A stretch of 57,401 bases of DNA from Lentilactobacillus diolivorans DSM 14421 (GTDB lineage: Bacteria > Bacillota > Bacilli > Lactobacillales > Lactobacillaceae): contig NZ_AZEY01000013.1 of assembly GCF_001434255.1 (NCBI RefSeq), positions 1-57,401 of the forward strand, given 5' to 3'. Below are positions 26,510-34,540 of this stretch, piece after piece. Under the pieces are notes generated by a model. It did no database searches. It saw only the letters and a list, made by a program, of their open reading frames with translations, and was not told where the DNA came from. A program made the translations under genes and the position numbers. Numbering within the stretch: position 1 is the stretch's first letter; the number at the start of each line of letters is the position of its first letter.

Positions 26510-28159
26510 TTTTGCACTCTTTCTTTTTAACAACCAATACGCCACATTGGTATTTTCAAAATTTTGAGTGTGCAGTGCCACCACTCGATAATTTCTTAAC
26601 ATGACTTTTGAAATCTTTTTCGTTCCTGGATTTAGATTCCCTGCACTAATTTTTTTGCTACCTGTACCGTGCCACTGCTTAATATTCTTTCCAGCTGGTG
26701 TATTCACTACAACCCACTGCGTCTTAGCCTTCTTAATCGACTCATTTTGCGAATTCATAATTTGAGGTGCCTTGTTATACGCAATATTATAGTTTTGGAA
26801 ATAATAATTCGTTGGCAATGCGCCAGACGTTGTGTAAAATCCCATGTCAATTGATCCATAATTCAATAATGTTGGTCTACCATGACTCTGCTGCCGCATG
26901 ATGTTCCCAAAAATAATCTGAGCCGGCTGCTGTGGCTTCGTCGTGGACTGTAATGTCACTGACGCATTATTCGGAAAAATTTTGGAACTTAAAATATTAT
27001 TATTAACCCCCAGCACTAAAAATAAGCTGATTAAGACACTCCCAATAAAAATTTGCGACTCATTAACTTTTGTAATCTTAAATTGATAAAACTTAAATAA
27101 TTGAATTAGTAAAAACACACTTGGCACAACAATATAAGGAAAGAATGCCAACTCATAATATTGATAGACCTGGCCGGCATGATATCCATAAACAACAAAA
27201 GCAGCGTTACTAATCATCATAGCCACAAACAACGCTTTTCCATGCCATGTTTTAAAAATCGAATTTGTAAACATCAAATAAATCAATCCGATAAAACCAC
27301 ATACAAAGATTAACGGATCTTGGCGCAGAAAACTGCTATAAATTGTTAGTGACTCAAGAAACTTGGCGAACACCGAATTATCCGACAGCATATAAACATG
27401 CATATTTTCATAGAAATAGACGTGAATAAAGGCCGCCAATGAATGCGTTACTAAGAAATAAATCAGCCAAGGCACAATTGCAATTAAAAAGCCTAATAAG
27501 CTCCATAAAATTAATCGCTGAATATCCCGATATCGTTTATCGGTAACATACTCAATAAAAATCCAGATATAAAAAATAATCCAACCACCTAAAAGTGTGT
27601 ACTTCATTAAGAATGTGAGTCCAACAAGAAATCCCTGAATTGTCCAACCGGCCTTAGACAGCTTAAGATTCTCTTGATCCGCCCGTAGCAATGAATAAAT
27701 CAGCATTAACATGGCCGGAAACAGGAAGGATTCGACTGTATCGCCATAGGTGTAATACGGATGAAAGAGTTGAAAGACCGGCGAAAAAATCGCGATAATT
27801 CCGGCAGCACTTTTATGTATGTATAAACCAGCAATCATGTAAACAACGATCATCGTTATTAATAAGCTCAGCACTTCAAAGGGGAACATTCCCAATAAAG
27901 AACGGCCACTCATTAGTGACGCAATGCCGTGAATCAAGTAAACATATGGTCCCTTCTGTTCAAAAACGTCCCTGTAAGGGAGAATGCCATGCATCATTGC
28001 TTTACCAACCGTAAAAAAACAATTATTATCCGGTGAATAATCAAAATAAAACAACGGTGACGTATAACTACAAAAACTCATGAACCAAATACTGACTACT
28101 AAAAAATAGTAAAAGAAAGGCTCTCGGAAAAACTTCAAATACCTCAACAAAAAAATCAC
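26498..28159 (-). CDS. Polytopic GT-C-type membrane glycosyltransferase (PMT/ArnT-like)
   Basis: This protein of about 553 residues has some 11-12 membrane helices. Its first extracytoplasmic loop carries YFDYSPDNNCFF and PYRDVFEQKGPYVY, acidic motifs placed like those of the GT-39/GT-83 lipid-sugar transferases, so it may move sugars from polyprenyl-phosphate to a cell-wall polymer. The longest frame starts at ATG 28219, but a predicted promoter (-10 at 28229-28234) would leave it almost leaderless; GTG 28159 has GAGG five bases upstream and is preferred. The stop lies inside a long palindrome. Acceptor and sugar unknown. Confidence 0.75.
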   Translation of the reverse strand: MIFLLRYLKFFREPFFYYFLVVSIWFMSFCSYTSPLFYFDYSPDNNCFFTVGKAMMHGILPYRDVFEQKGPYVYLIHGIASLMSGRSLLGMFPFEVLSLLITMIVVYMIAGLYIHKSAAGIIAIFSPVFQLFHPYYTYGDTVESFLFPAMLMLIYSLLRADQENLKLSKAGWTIQGFLVGLTFLMKYTLLGGWIIFYIWIFIEYVTDKRYRDIQRLILWSLLGFLIAIVPWLIYFLVTHSLAAFIHVYFYENMHVYMLSDNSVFAKFLESLTIYSSFLRQDPLIFVCGFIGLIYLMFTNSIFKTWHGKALFVAMMISNAAFVVYGYHAGQVYQYYELAFFPYIVVPSVFLLIQLFKFYQFKITKVNESQIFIGSVLISLFLVLGVNNNILSSKIFPNNASVTLQSTTKPQQPAQIIFGNIMRQQSHGRPTLLNYGSIDMGFYTTSGALPTNYYFQNYNIAYNKAPQIMNSQNESIKKAKTQWVVVNTPAGKNIKQWHGTGSKKISAGNLNPGTKKISKVMLRNYRVVALHTQNFENTNVAYWLLKRKSAKPSD

Positions 28160-28228
28160 CCAATCCTCATAAAAAATCGAATAGTACAACTCATATACAG
28201 CTATTACGAATAGTAACATTTTATTTGG

Positions 28229-28259
28229 ATTATATGCTAATTATTTTTTTGTGATGCAA
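28229..28259 (-). promoter_or_regulatory. Promoter of the membrane glycosyltransferase
   Basis: On the minus strand TTGCAT (28259-28254), a long 19-base spacer, then TATAAT (28234-28229). Confidence 0.45.
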
Positions 28260-28421
28260 ATTCCCGTAATTATGACATAAAAAGTCTAGTCCCCTAACAA
28301 TTTAATCACACATGTTAGCTAAAACGTTTTTAACCTGATTACCACGCTATTTCATTTTTTAATTTATCAGGACAATTTATTGCAAACCTACAGTTTGCTA
28401 ATAAATTTCAGTAAAAAGCTA

Positions 28422-28451
28422 TTGCAAAAAATCACCTTAGCACACTATAAT
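28422..28451 (+). promoter_or_regulatory. Promoter with a long 5' leader for the Lys-rich secreted protein
   Basis: TTGCAA (28422-28427), 18 bases, TATAAT (28446-28451). The start codon is about 250 bases further on, so the mRNA would carry a long leader. I see no known riboswitch in it. The rest of 28260-28710 is AT-rich with no gene. Confidence 0.5.
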
Positions 28452-28710
28452 GAATGTTAACATTTTCTATGGGTTATGTAGTGATTAACTTTTACTGATA
28501 ACGATCGTTGGGTGTTATTATTAAAGAGTTAGTGCTAAACTAGTCAATGGGCTGAATGGTAAACACGTGTAATCATTCCGATTGGTTTATTATTTGAGTC
28601 CATACACACCCCATCAATGTTAATTTTTGGAATTAACCTACATATTATGGTGTGTTAGAGAATGTAGAACTGTATTGGGCATTGGGTTAAAAATCGAGGA
28701 GGTTTCTTTT

Positions 28711-29232
28711 ATGAAGAAAACATTAATCAACTTGGTAGCATTGGCTACTATTTTTGGTGTTGGTTCAGTTGCATCTGCCAACGCACTTGCCAACAACGCT
28801 GATACCACACCAACAGCTACTAGTGCATCTACTACTAGTGGTTCAACAACTGCAACCAGTGGTTCAACAACCACACCAACAGTTAGTTCATCATCTGTAG
28901 ATTCAAGTGAACCTACGACAACATCATCATCAACAACTCCTAAGAAGTCTGCTAAGACGACTAAGAAAGCTGCTGCTAAAAAGGCTTACACTAAAGCCAA
29001 AAAAGCTTACACTACGGCTAAGAAGAACTTTACCAAAGCTAAGAAAGCTTACACTAAAGCTAAGACTACAAAGAATAAGAAGGCCTACACTAAAGCTAAG
29101 AAAAACTTTACCAAGGCTAAAGCAAACTACAAGAAAGCTGCCGCTGCTTACAAGAAGGCTCTTGGCAAGAAGACTACAAAAAAGTCAACTACCAAAAAGA
29201 CCACTGCTAAGAAGTCAGCTTCCCGTAAATAA
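28711..29232 (+). CDS. Secreted Lys/Ala/Thr-rich low-complexity protein
   Basis: This 173-residue protein starts MKKTLINLVALATIFGVG, a Sec signal peptide probably cleaved near residue 25-31. A Ser/Thr-rich linker (about 32-75) follows, then about 95 residues of Lys/Ala/Thr-rich imperfect repeats built on KKAYTKA, KKNFTKA and KTTKN units. There is no sortase or membrane anchor. The basic repeats would bind polyanions such as teichoic acids or DNA, or be helical like histone H1 tails. Start chosen at 28711 because GGAGG lies nine bases upstream; the longer frame begins 84 bases earlier without a ribosome site. Function unknown. Confidence 0.8.
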   Translation: MKKTLINLVALATIFGVGSVASANALANNADTTPTATSASTTSGSTTATSGSTTTPTVSSSSVDSSEPTTTSSSTTPKKSAKTTKKAAAKKAYTKAKKAYTTAKKNFTKAKKAYTKAKTTKNKKAYTKAKKNFTKAKANYKKAAAAYKKALGKKTTKKSTTKKTTAKKSASRK

Positions 29233-29307
29233 TTTCAGATAATCCCACATACAGTTCTCAAAGTGAGTCTTAAACTCAAACAAAGATCTTAAGGCCACTC
29301 TGTTAAT

Positions 29308-29350
29308 AAAGGTGCTAAGACAAGGTAATCCTTGTTTTAACACCTTTTTA
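29308..29350 (+). terminator. Terminator after the Lys-rich protein
   Basis: AAAGGTG and ACAAGG pair with CCTTGT and CACCTTT in a two-part stem, followed by TTTTT. The remaining bases to 29,515 hold nothing I can support. Confidence 0.75.
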
Positions 29351-29515
29351 TATTGCAATTTTAATGATTTTTTAGTGGTATCACGGTAAAACCGATATCG
29401 ATTAGCCACCTGCGAAAAAGACTTATTATGTGCTGTCAAGCTCGAAAACGCCAAGGACATAAATGTCAACTATACCAATTGGCATACTTTCGGCTTAAAA
29501 GCATCATCTAGTATG

Positions 29516-31882
29516 CTACCCGCGTCTTTTCGCACGCTTTGCCTCACGCTTATTCAAAAACGTCGCAATCACACCCTGCATAAAAATATACAGTGGATAA
29601 GCAGTTGCTATCAAGGGAATCCCATACAGCCAGATATCCTTATTAAAGAATGAGACCAGTGAAAACAAATCATTAAAGAAGACGATGATCGCTAGAAAGG
29701 CAACTAATACAAGTAAGTCCATTCCAACCTTTAATCGATTCAGTGGCCGCGAAACCATCACTAATGCCAGCCAGCAAATTGCCCCGGTTAACAGGACACA
29801 CAACGTTGACGTAAACTCATAACGCATACCAAAGACTGTTCCAATAAACTCAATGAACATGATATAGCCCACAATACAAATTGCTGCGGGCGTTGAAACA
29901 ATCAAAACCTGCTTCATAAATTGATTTGTAATTCGACTGAAGTTTGGTTCCAAAGCCAGGAAAAACGACGGAATTCCTACCATTAAGGACGTGATTGGGG
30001 TTAATTGGATTGGCTCAAACGGATAACCGACGGTCATAAACACAAAGATAAATGACAAGGCAACCGAATACATCGTTTTAATTAAATACATCGAAGCTAC
30101 TCGTTCAATATTATTGATAACCCGGCGTCCTTCTTTTAACACATCAATCATTGCATCAAAGTTTGAATTAATTAACACAAAATCGGCAATACTTTTAGTA
30201 CTCTCACTTCCCGAAGCCATCGCAATCCCGCAATCTGCTTGTCGCAGCGCTAACAGATCATTAACCCCATCGCCAGTCATCGCAACCGTGTGCTGACGAT
30301 CTTGAAGTGAGCTAATCAGCCGTTTCTTTTGATCAGGTGTCACCCGACCAAATACTGTATTTTCCGTTGCGATTTTGCCAAAGTCAACGTCATCAGTGAC
30401 CGTTGACATATCAATCTTTCTTTCAGCGTTTTGAATTCCGGCATTCTGGGCAATCGTTGAGACCGTTGTTGGATCATCACCAGAAATGACTTTAATGACC
30501 ACATCCTGGTTCTTAAAATACTGAAACGTATTATAAGCATTGGGTCGAATCACATCAGAAATTAAGATTAACCCAATCAGTTCCGGATTTTTCAAAACTT
30601 GTTTTACATCAACATCATCCACTTTGGCAACCGCCAAAACTCGGTATCCCTGGCTCGCATAATGTTGGACCTGCTGCTTGGTGCCCTCACTTAATTGCTT
30701 AAAAATGAACTGAGGTGCACCAAAGACATAATCATCATTCTCAAAGCCAGCACCACTCCACTTTCGATCGGATGAAAACGGGACAATCTTTTGGGAAACC
30801 ATCTTAGGATCATCAATCGCTTCTTTAATCGCATTAGCAGTTTCATTACTATCCCCCGTGGCATACGTAATCCCAGCGGTTAGCCGCTTTAGCTGAGTCG
30901 CAGAAACGTCCCTTTTTAAAGGAATGGCATCAACAAACTTCAAATCACCACTGGTAATCGTCCCTGTTTTATCCAGACAAATGATATCAACCCGAGCCAA
31001 CGTTTCAATGGCGGGTAAATCTCTAACCAACGTTTTCTTGCGGGCCAGGTGCATTGCAGAAACTGCCAGTGTCATTGATGTCAACAACACTAATCCTTCA
31101 GGAATCATGCCAATCATCGCAGCTACTGAACCTAAAATTGCTCGATTAATCCCTGTACCGCCAAATAACTTGGCAGCAAACAAAATCATTCCCAGTGGAA
31201 TAATCACGTACGTCAAAACTTTAATAATTCGATTAATGGTGTTCAATAAAATGCTGGAGGTATCTTCACCTTTTTTAGCTTCATTGGAAATGTGATTGAC
31301 AAACGTATCCTTGCCAACTTTCGTGACCAACATTTTTCCGGAGCCACCAACTAAATAAGTCCCCGACGTTACTTGATCGTCAACTTGCTTTGAAATGGTA
31401 ACTGATTCACCAGTAATCGGCGACTCGTCAATCTCAATTCCGCGACTAACCAACACCTTTCCGTCAACCGGAATTTGATCCCCCCGGCCAAGGACAATAA
31501 TATCACCAAGCACGATATTTTCCGGCCGGATTTCAATCACCTGACTATTGCGAATAACGGTCGTTTTTCCCTCTGCTAACAACACCATTTTATCAACTTG
31601 GCGTTTTGACCGAATTTCTTGGATGATTCCAATCGCCGTATTAAAAATGGCGATTCCCAAAAACAACAAATTTTTATAGCTGCCGGTGTAAAAGACTAAC
31701 GCCCCTAAGACAACGTTAATCAGGTTGAAGAGTGTAAAAATGTTATCGCGAAGAATCTCCTGGATGCTTCTAGTCAGAGATTGTTCAGCAGCATTTTTCT
31801 TACCATTTTTAATTTGCTGATTAACCTGCGCGTTAGATAATCCCTGATCAGGATTGATATTTGATAAATTTACCTCAGCCAT
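29516..31882 (-). CDS. P-type cation ATPase (Exp7/CtpE-like)
   Basis: This 788-residue membrane pump has all P-type landmarks: TGES at 157-160 (actuator), PEGL at 261-264 in TM4, DKTGT at 304-308 with the phosphorylated Asp304, and MTGDGVND in the P domain. About ten helices are visible, with none of the N-terminal metal-binding cysteines of copper pumps. It is closest in style to the streptococcal Exp7 / mycobacterial CtpE group, for which calcium uptake has been proposed. The start was moved 25 codons in, to ATG 31882, where GAGGTG is correctly placed. It lies 111 bases after an SMR gene on the same strand. Confidence 0.9.
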   Translation of the reverse strand: MAEVNLSNINPDQGLSNAQVNQQIKNGKKNAAEQSLTRSIQEILRDNIFTLFNLINVVLGALVFYTGSYKNLLFLGIAIFNTAIGIIQEIRSKRQVDKMVLLAEGKTTVIRNSQVIEIRPENIVLGDIIVLGRGDQIPVDGKVLVSRGIEIDESPITGESVTISKQVDDQVTSGTYLVGGSGKMLVTKVGKDTFVNHISNEAKKGEDTSSILLNTINRIIKVLTYVIIPLGMILFAAKLFGGTGINRAILGSVAAMIGMIPEGLVLLTSMTLAVSAMHLARKKTLVRDLPAIETLARVDIICLDKTGTITSGDLKFVDAIPLKRDVSATQLKRLTAGITYATGDSNETANAIKEAIDDPKMVSQKIVPFSSDRKWSGAGFENDDYVFGAPQFIFKQLSEGTKQQVQHYASQGYRVLAVAKVDDVDVKQVLKNPELIGLILISDVIRPNAYNTFQYFKNQDVVIKVISGDDPTTVSTIAQNAGIQNAERKIDMSTVTDDVDFGKIATENTVFGRVTPDQKKRLISSLQDRQHTVAMTGDGVNDLLALRQADCGIAMASGSESTKSIADFVLINSNFDAMIDVLKEGRRVINNIERVASMYLIKTMYSVALSFIFVFMTVGYPFEPIQLTPITSLMVGIPSFFLALEPNFSRITNQFMKQVLIVSTPAAICIVGYIMFIEFIGTVFGMRYEFTSTLCVLLTGAICWLALVMVSRPLNRLKVGMDLLVLVAFLAIIVFFNDLFSLVSFFNKDIWLYGIPLIATAYPLYIFMQGVIATFLNKREAKRAKRRG

Positions 31883-31993
31883 CCTATCAACACCTCGCTT
31901 TACCATCATTGTACAAAATAACCCAAAAGATTCACATATTTTCGTACGGCATTTCAAGAAGTTTAAATTATTTTAAGATCACGTTAAATTTAA

Positions 31994-32320
31994 TTAATGA
32001 GATGACGGCCCATACAGATCTAATATCGCCACCCCGATCAGGATCAACCCAATTCCTAAAATACTGGCAAAATTTACCGGTTCTTTCCAATAAAAGACCG
32101 CAATAAGCGTTGTAATAACAATGCCGACGCCAGACCAAATTGCGTATGTCACGTTTAGATTAACCGTTTTTAGCGTCAATGCCATAAAATAAAAGCAAAG
32201 CCCATAAGAAATTAACGACGCGACGGCCGGAACCAAACTGGTGAACCCATCCGAAGCTTTCAATAAATTTGTGCCAATAATCTCGCCAGCAATTGCTAAC
32301 GTCAAAAATAAATACCCCAT
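31994..32320 (-). CDS. SMR-family small multidrug/guanidinium transporter
   Basis: This 108-residue protein has four helices and the essential membrane Glu at residue 13 (AIAGEIIGTNLLK), equivalent to Glu14 of EmrE. YAIWSGVGIV in helix 3 is the family signature. It exchanges protons for cationic compounds as a dimer. GAGGGTGATGGG precedes the ATG. It is a single SMR gene, not a paired heterodimer set, so a self-dimer is expected. It may be cotranscribed with the downstream P-type ATPase. Confidence 0.93.
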   Translation of the reverse strand: MGYLFLTLAIAGEIIGTNLLKASDGFTSLVPAVASLISYGLCFYFMALTLKTVNLNVTYAIWSGVGIVITTLIAVFYWKEPVNFASILGIGLILIGVAILDLYGPSSH

Positions 32321-32550
32321 CCCATCACCCTCATCTTTTATCTAATCCAATTGTATCTTAACCACTTTATTTTATCATTTAGGCGGCTTAGGGGAATGAT
32401 TTAGCTAAGCGCTTTCAATGATTATTAATAATTGCTACTATATAAGTTGATATCAATTAAAGTTGATTGGGGTTGAATAGCCAATTAATCAGAGGAACAA
32501 TCAGCCAGACCAACATTAAAATACTCGTGATATTATTTTGGAGGGAAATC

Positions 32551-33399
32551 ATGTTTGAACCAGATAAAAGTACTTATCAATTAGCAGACGGGAATCAGAT
32601 GCCCATCCTAGGATTTGGTACCTATAAAATTAACAAGCCTGAGCTCATGACCCAATCCGTTCAGACCGCTTATGAGGCCGGATATCGGTTATTTGACACC
32701 GCTCAATACTACCGAAACGAGAAAGTTCTGGGAGACGCCATTGCCAGACTAGGGGTTAGCCGGGACAAGGTGTTTATCATCGACAAAGTTACTGAAATGA
32801 ATCAGGGACACGATTTAACCATTAATAGCACTGAGTTTTCGTTAGAACAATTGGGAACTGACTATGTGGATCTCCTACTCGTTCACTGGCCAATTGCAGA
32901 TAAATTTTTTGAAACTTGGAAAGCCTTTGAAGAATTAAAGAAACAGGGGAAAGTACGCTCGATTGGTGTTAGCAATTTTACCCGGTCACAGTTGGAACTG
33001 CTTAAAACTCAGGCCGATGAAATGCCGGTTGTCAACCAAATTGAAACCCACCCTTACTTTACGCAACAACCAATGATTGACTTTAATACCAAACAATCAA
33101 TTATCACGCAAGCTTGGAGTCCCCTTGGCCGTGGTTTGGTATTGGACAATCCAATGCTTGAAAAAATTGCTAAGCATCACGGAAAGACACCTGCCCAGAT
33201 TGTATTACGCTGGGATATTCAGCGCGGCATTTCGATTATTCCAAAATCACAGACACCTCAACGAATTAAGGAAAATGCCGAATTGGATTTTGAATTAAGC
33301 GATGACGAACAATCAATGCTCGACATTATGAATCGAAATCAGCGAACAGGCAATGAACCGGAGCTGGTCTATGAATTAGGCAAACAGTACAAAAACTAA
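32551..33399 (+). CDS. Aldo/keto reductase
   Basis: This 282-residue NADPH-dependent oxidoreductase has a TIM-barrel fold. The tetrad residues are Asp49 and Tyr54 (DTAQYYRNE), Lys79 (IIDKV) and His112 (LVHWP), and the C-terminal IPKSQTPQRIKEN is the NADP-binding signature. Lactobacillar relatives reduce 2,5-diketo-gluconate-like sugars, glyoxal or aldehydes; the substrate here is unknown. The start at 32551 is chosen for GGAGGG eight bases upstream; the longer frame adds 28 residues unlike the family. It is monocistronic. Confidence 0.92.
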   Translation: MFEPDKSTYQLADGNQMPILGFGTYKINKPELMTQSVQTAYEAGYRLFDTAQYYRNEKVLGDAIARLGVSRDKVFIIDKVTEMNQGHDLTINSTEFSLEQLGTDYVDLLLVHWPIADKFFETWKAFEELKKQGKVRSIGVSNFTRSQLELLKTQADEMPVVNQIETHPYFTQQPMIDFNTKQSIITQAWSPLGRGLVLDNPMLEKIAKHHGKTPAQIVLRWDIQRGISIIPKSQTPQRIKENAELDFELSDDEQSMLDIMNRNQRTGNEPELVYELGKQYKN

Positions 33400-33464
33400 T
33401 CAATTACGATAATTCATGCCTGAAGAAACGGCTGCATTATCAAACGTTACTCCTCACATAACTA

Positions 33465-33660
33465 AGCAAGAGGTTGAGACAATCGTCATTTATCCCAGCC
33501 TCTGTTCGTGTAAACACGATTGTTACCGAGCGAAGACGCGGGACAAAAGGCAACTTCCGGCCGTTCTTCTTGTCTAATTACGATTATTACCAAGCAAAAA
33601 TACGGGATAAAGGACAACTTCCTGCCGCGTAATCGAATTATCCAAATATTCAAGTCTGGA
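33465..33660 (+). repeat. Two copies of a dispersed intergenic repeat
   Basis: A hairpin (GAGGTTGAGACAATCG... with CCCAGCCTC) leads into two successive copies of a roughly 55-base unit: ACGATTGTTACCGAGCG...GGGACAAAAGGCAACTTCCGG and ACGATTATTACCAAGC...GGATAAAGGACAACTTCC. Other copies lie at 165-230, 39,908-40,085, 16,948-16,980 and, inverted, at 41,480-41,517. Confidence 0.7.
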
Positions 33661-33689
33661 ATATCTTGTTGAACTTCTTACTTGGTTGA

Positions 33690-33993
33690 AACGTGGGCCA
33701 GCAAGCAGACCCCGGCCATATAAGCCCCCTAACTTGATATTCCAAAATCGGGAATATCTTGTTGACCTTTTTACTTGGTTGAAAACGTGGACCAGCAAGC
33801 AGGCCCCGGCCATATAAGCCCCCTAACCTTGATATTCCAAAATCGGGAATATCTTGTTGCGCTTTTTATTTGGTTAAAACGTGGACCAGCAAGCAGGCTC
33901 CGGCCATATAAGCCCCCTAACTTGATATTCCAAAATCGGGAATATCAAGTTAGGGGGCTTATATGGCCGGGGCCTAAACGCTTGCTGGTCCAC
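33690..33993. repeat. Three 94-bp tandem repeats ending in a 113-bp palindrome (copy 3)
   Basis: Units begin at 33690, 33784 and 33878 with AACGTGGACCAGCAAGCAGG or a near match, and each has CCGGCCATATAAGCCCCC and a small GATATTCC/GGGAATATC hairpin. The first two end in a TTGTTG...TTGGTT linker. The third turns into the full palindrome (33881-33993): its right arm reads back through CTTATATGGCCGGGG to GCTTGCTGGTCCAC. It ends six bases from the stop of the minus-strand gene at 33999. The regular 94-base step with no spacer rules out a CRISPR array. Confidence 0.9.
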
Positions 33994-33998
33994 TCTGT

Positions 33999-34358
33999 TT
34001 ACTTAATTCGCTTCTTCAGCACGTCAGCCAACTTCTCCAAAGCACCTTCACGCGTTTTGATGACATCCATATTCCAAATAATGGAATCAATATCACCACC
34101 AACAAAGTCAAACTTTTCATAGTAAATGTATGGGTCTTCATCACTCTTTTGAAATACCTTGTCGATTTCTTTGGAGAAACCCTTTGCCCAATCATCGTCA
34201 TCCATTTCTTTAAAGTCGATTTTAGTAATGTATCCCTTTTCTTCAATCAAATCGACAGCTTTTTTTACTTCATCACTTGAGAAATTAAATTTACTTTCGG
34301 GTTTCTCTTCTGCATCCGCCTTTTTTTCTTCTGCACTTTCCTTAGCCTTTTCAGCCAT
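33999..34358 (-). CDS. Small acidic hypothetical protein
   Basis: This 119-residue soluble protein has a charged N-terminal third (MAEKAKESAEEKKADAEEKP, likely disordered) followed by a mixed alpha/beta part with DDDDWAKGFSKEIDKVFQ and SIIWNMDVIKTREGALEKLA. I do not recognise the family. AAGGGG lies nine bases upstream of the ATG. It stands alone, divergent from the CBS-domain membrane protein, and its 3' end abuts the long palindrome, which may serve as its terminator. Confidence 0.75.
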   Translation of the reverse strand: MAEKAKESAEEKKADAEEKPESKFNFSSDEVKKAVDLIEEKGYITKIDFKEMDDDDWAKGFSKEIDKVFQKSDEDPYIYYEKFDFVGGDIDSIIWNMDVIKTREGALEKLADVLKKRIK

Positions 34359-34447
34359 ATCTACATCCCCTTATTTCTTGTCTATGTTAAGCGTAGCACT
34401 GATTTGCCACAAAATTAAGAAAAAAGTCCATCAAACTGCCCATTTGC

Positions 34448-34476
34448 TTAAAAAATCCCTTGTATCAGCGTATAAT
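34448..34476 (+). promoter_or_regulatory. Promoter of the CBS-domain membrane protein
   Basis: TTAAAA (34448-34453), 17 bases, TATAAT (34471-34476). Confidence 0.55.
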
Positions 34477-34540
34477 TAGATGTAATCTGATGTTTACATA
34501 ATCAGTTAATCAAATATATTTTGAAATGAGGAATAAAATT

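Noticed and set aside
26293-26517. 74-codon minus-strand frame
   Set aside because: It reads straight through the long palindrome and overlaps the end of the glycosyltransferase; its composition reflects the palindrome and it has no ribosome site.
28627-28710. Longer N-terminus for the Lys-rich secreted protein
   Set aside because: It would put 28 residues before the signal peptide and has no ribosome site, while ATG 28711 has GGAGG.
29215-29469. 84-codon minus-strand frame after the Lys-rich gene
   Set aside because: It overlaps the 3' end and terminator of the Lys-rich gene, lacks a ribosome site and matches nothing I recognise.
33690-33993. Possible CRISPR array
   Set aside because: Units repeat every 94 bases with no unique spacers, and no cas genes are near.
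33574-34122. Frames of 79 and 115 codons through the tandem repeats
   Set aside because: They are translations of the 94-bp repeat units on each strand, with repeated peptide blocks and no ribosome site.
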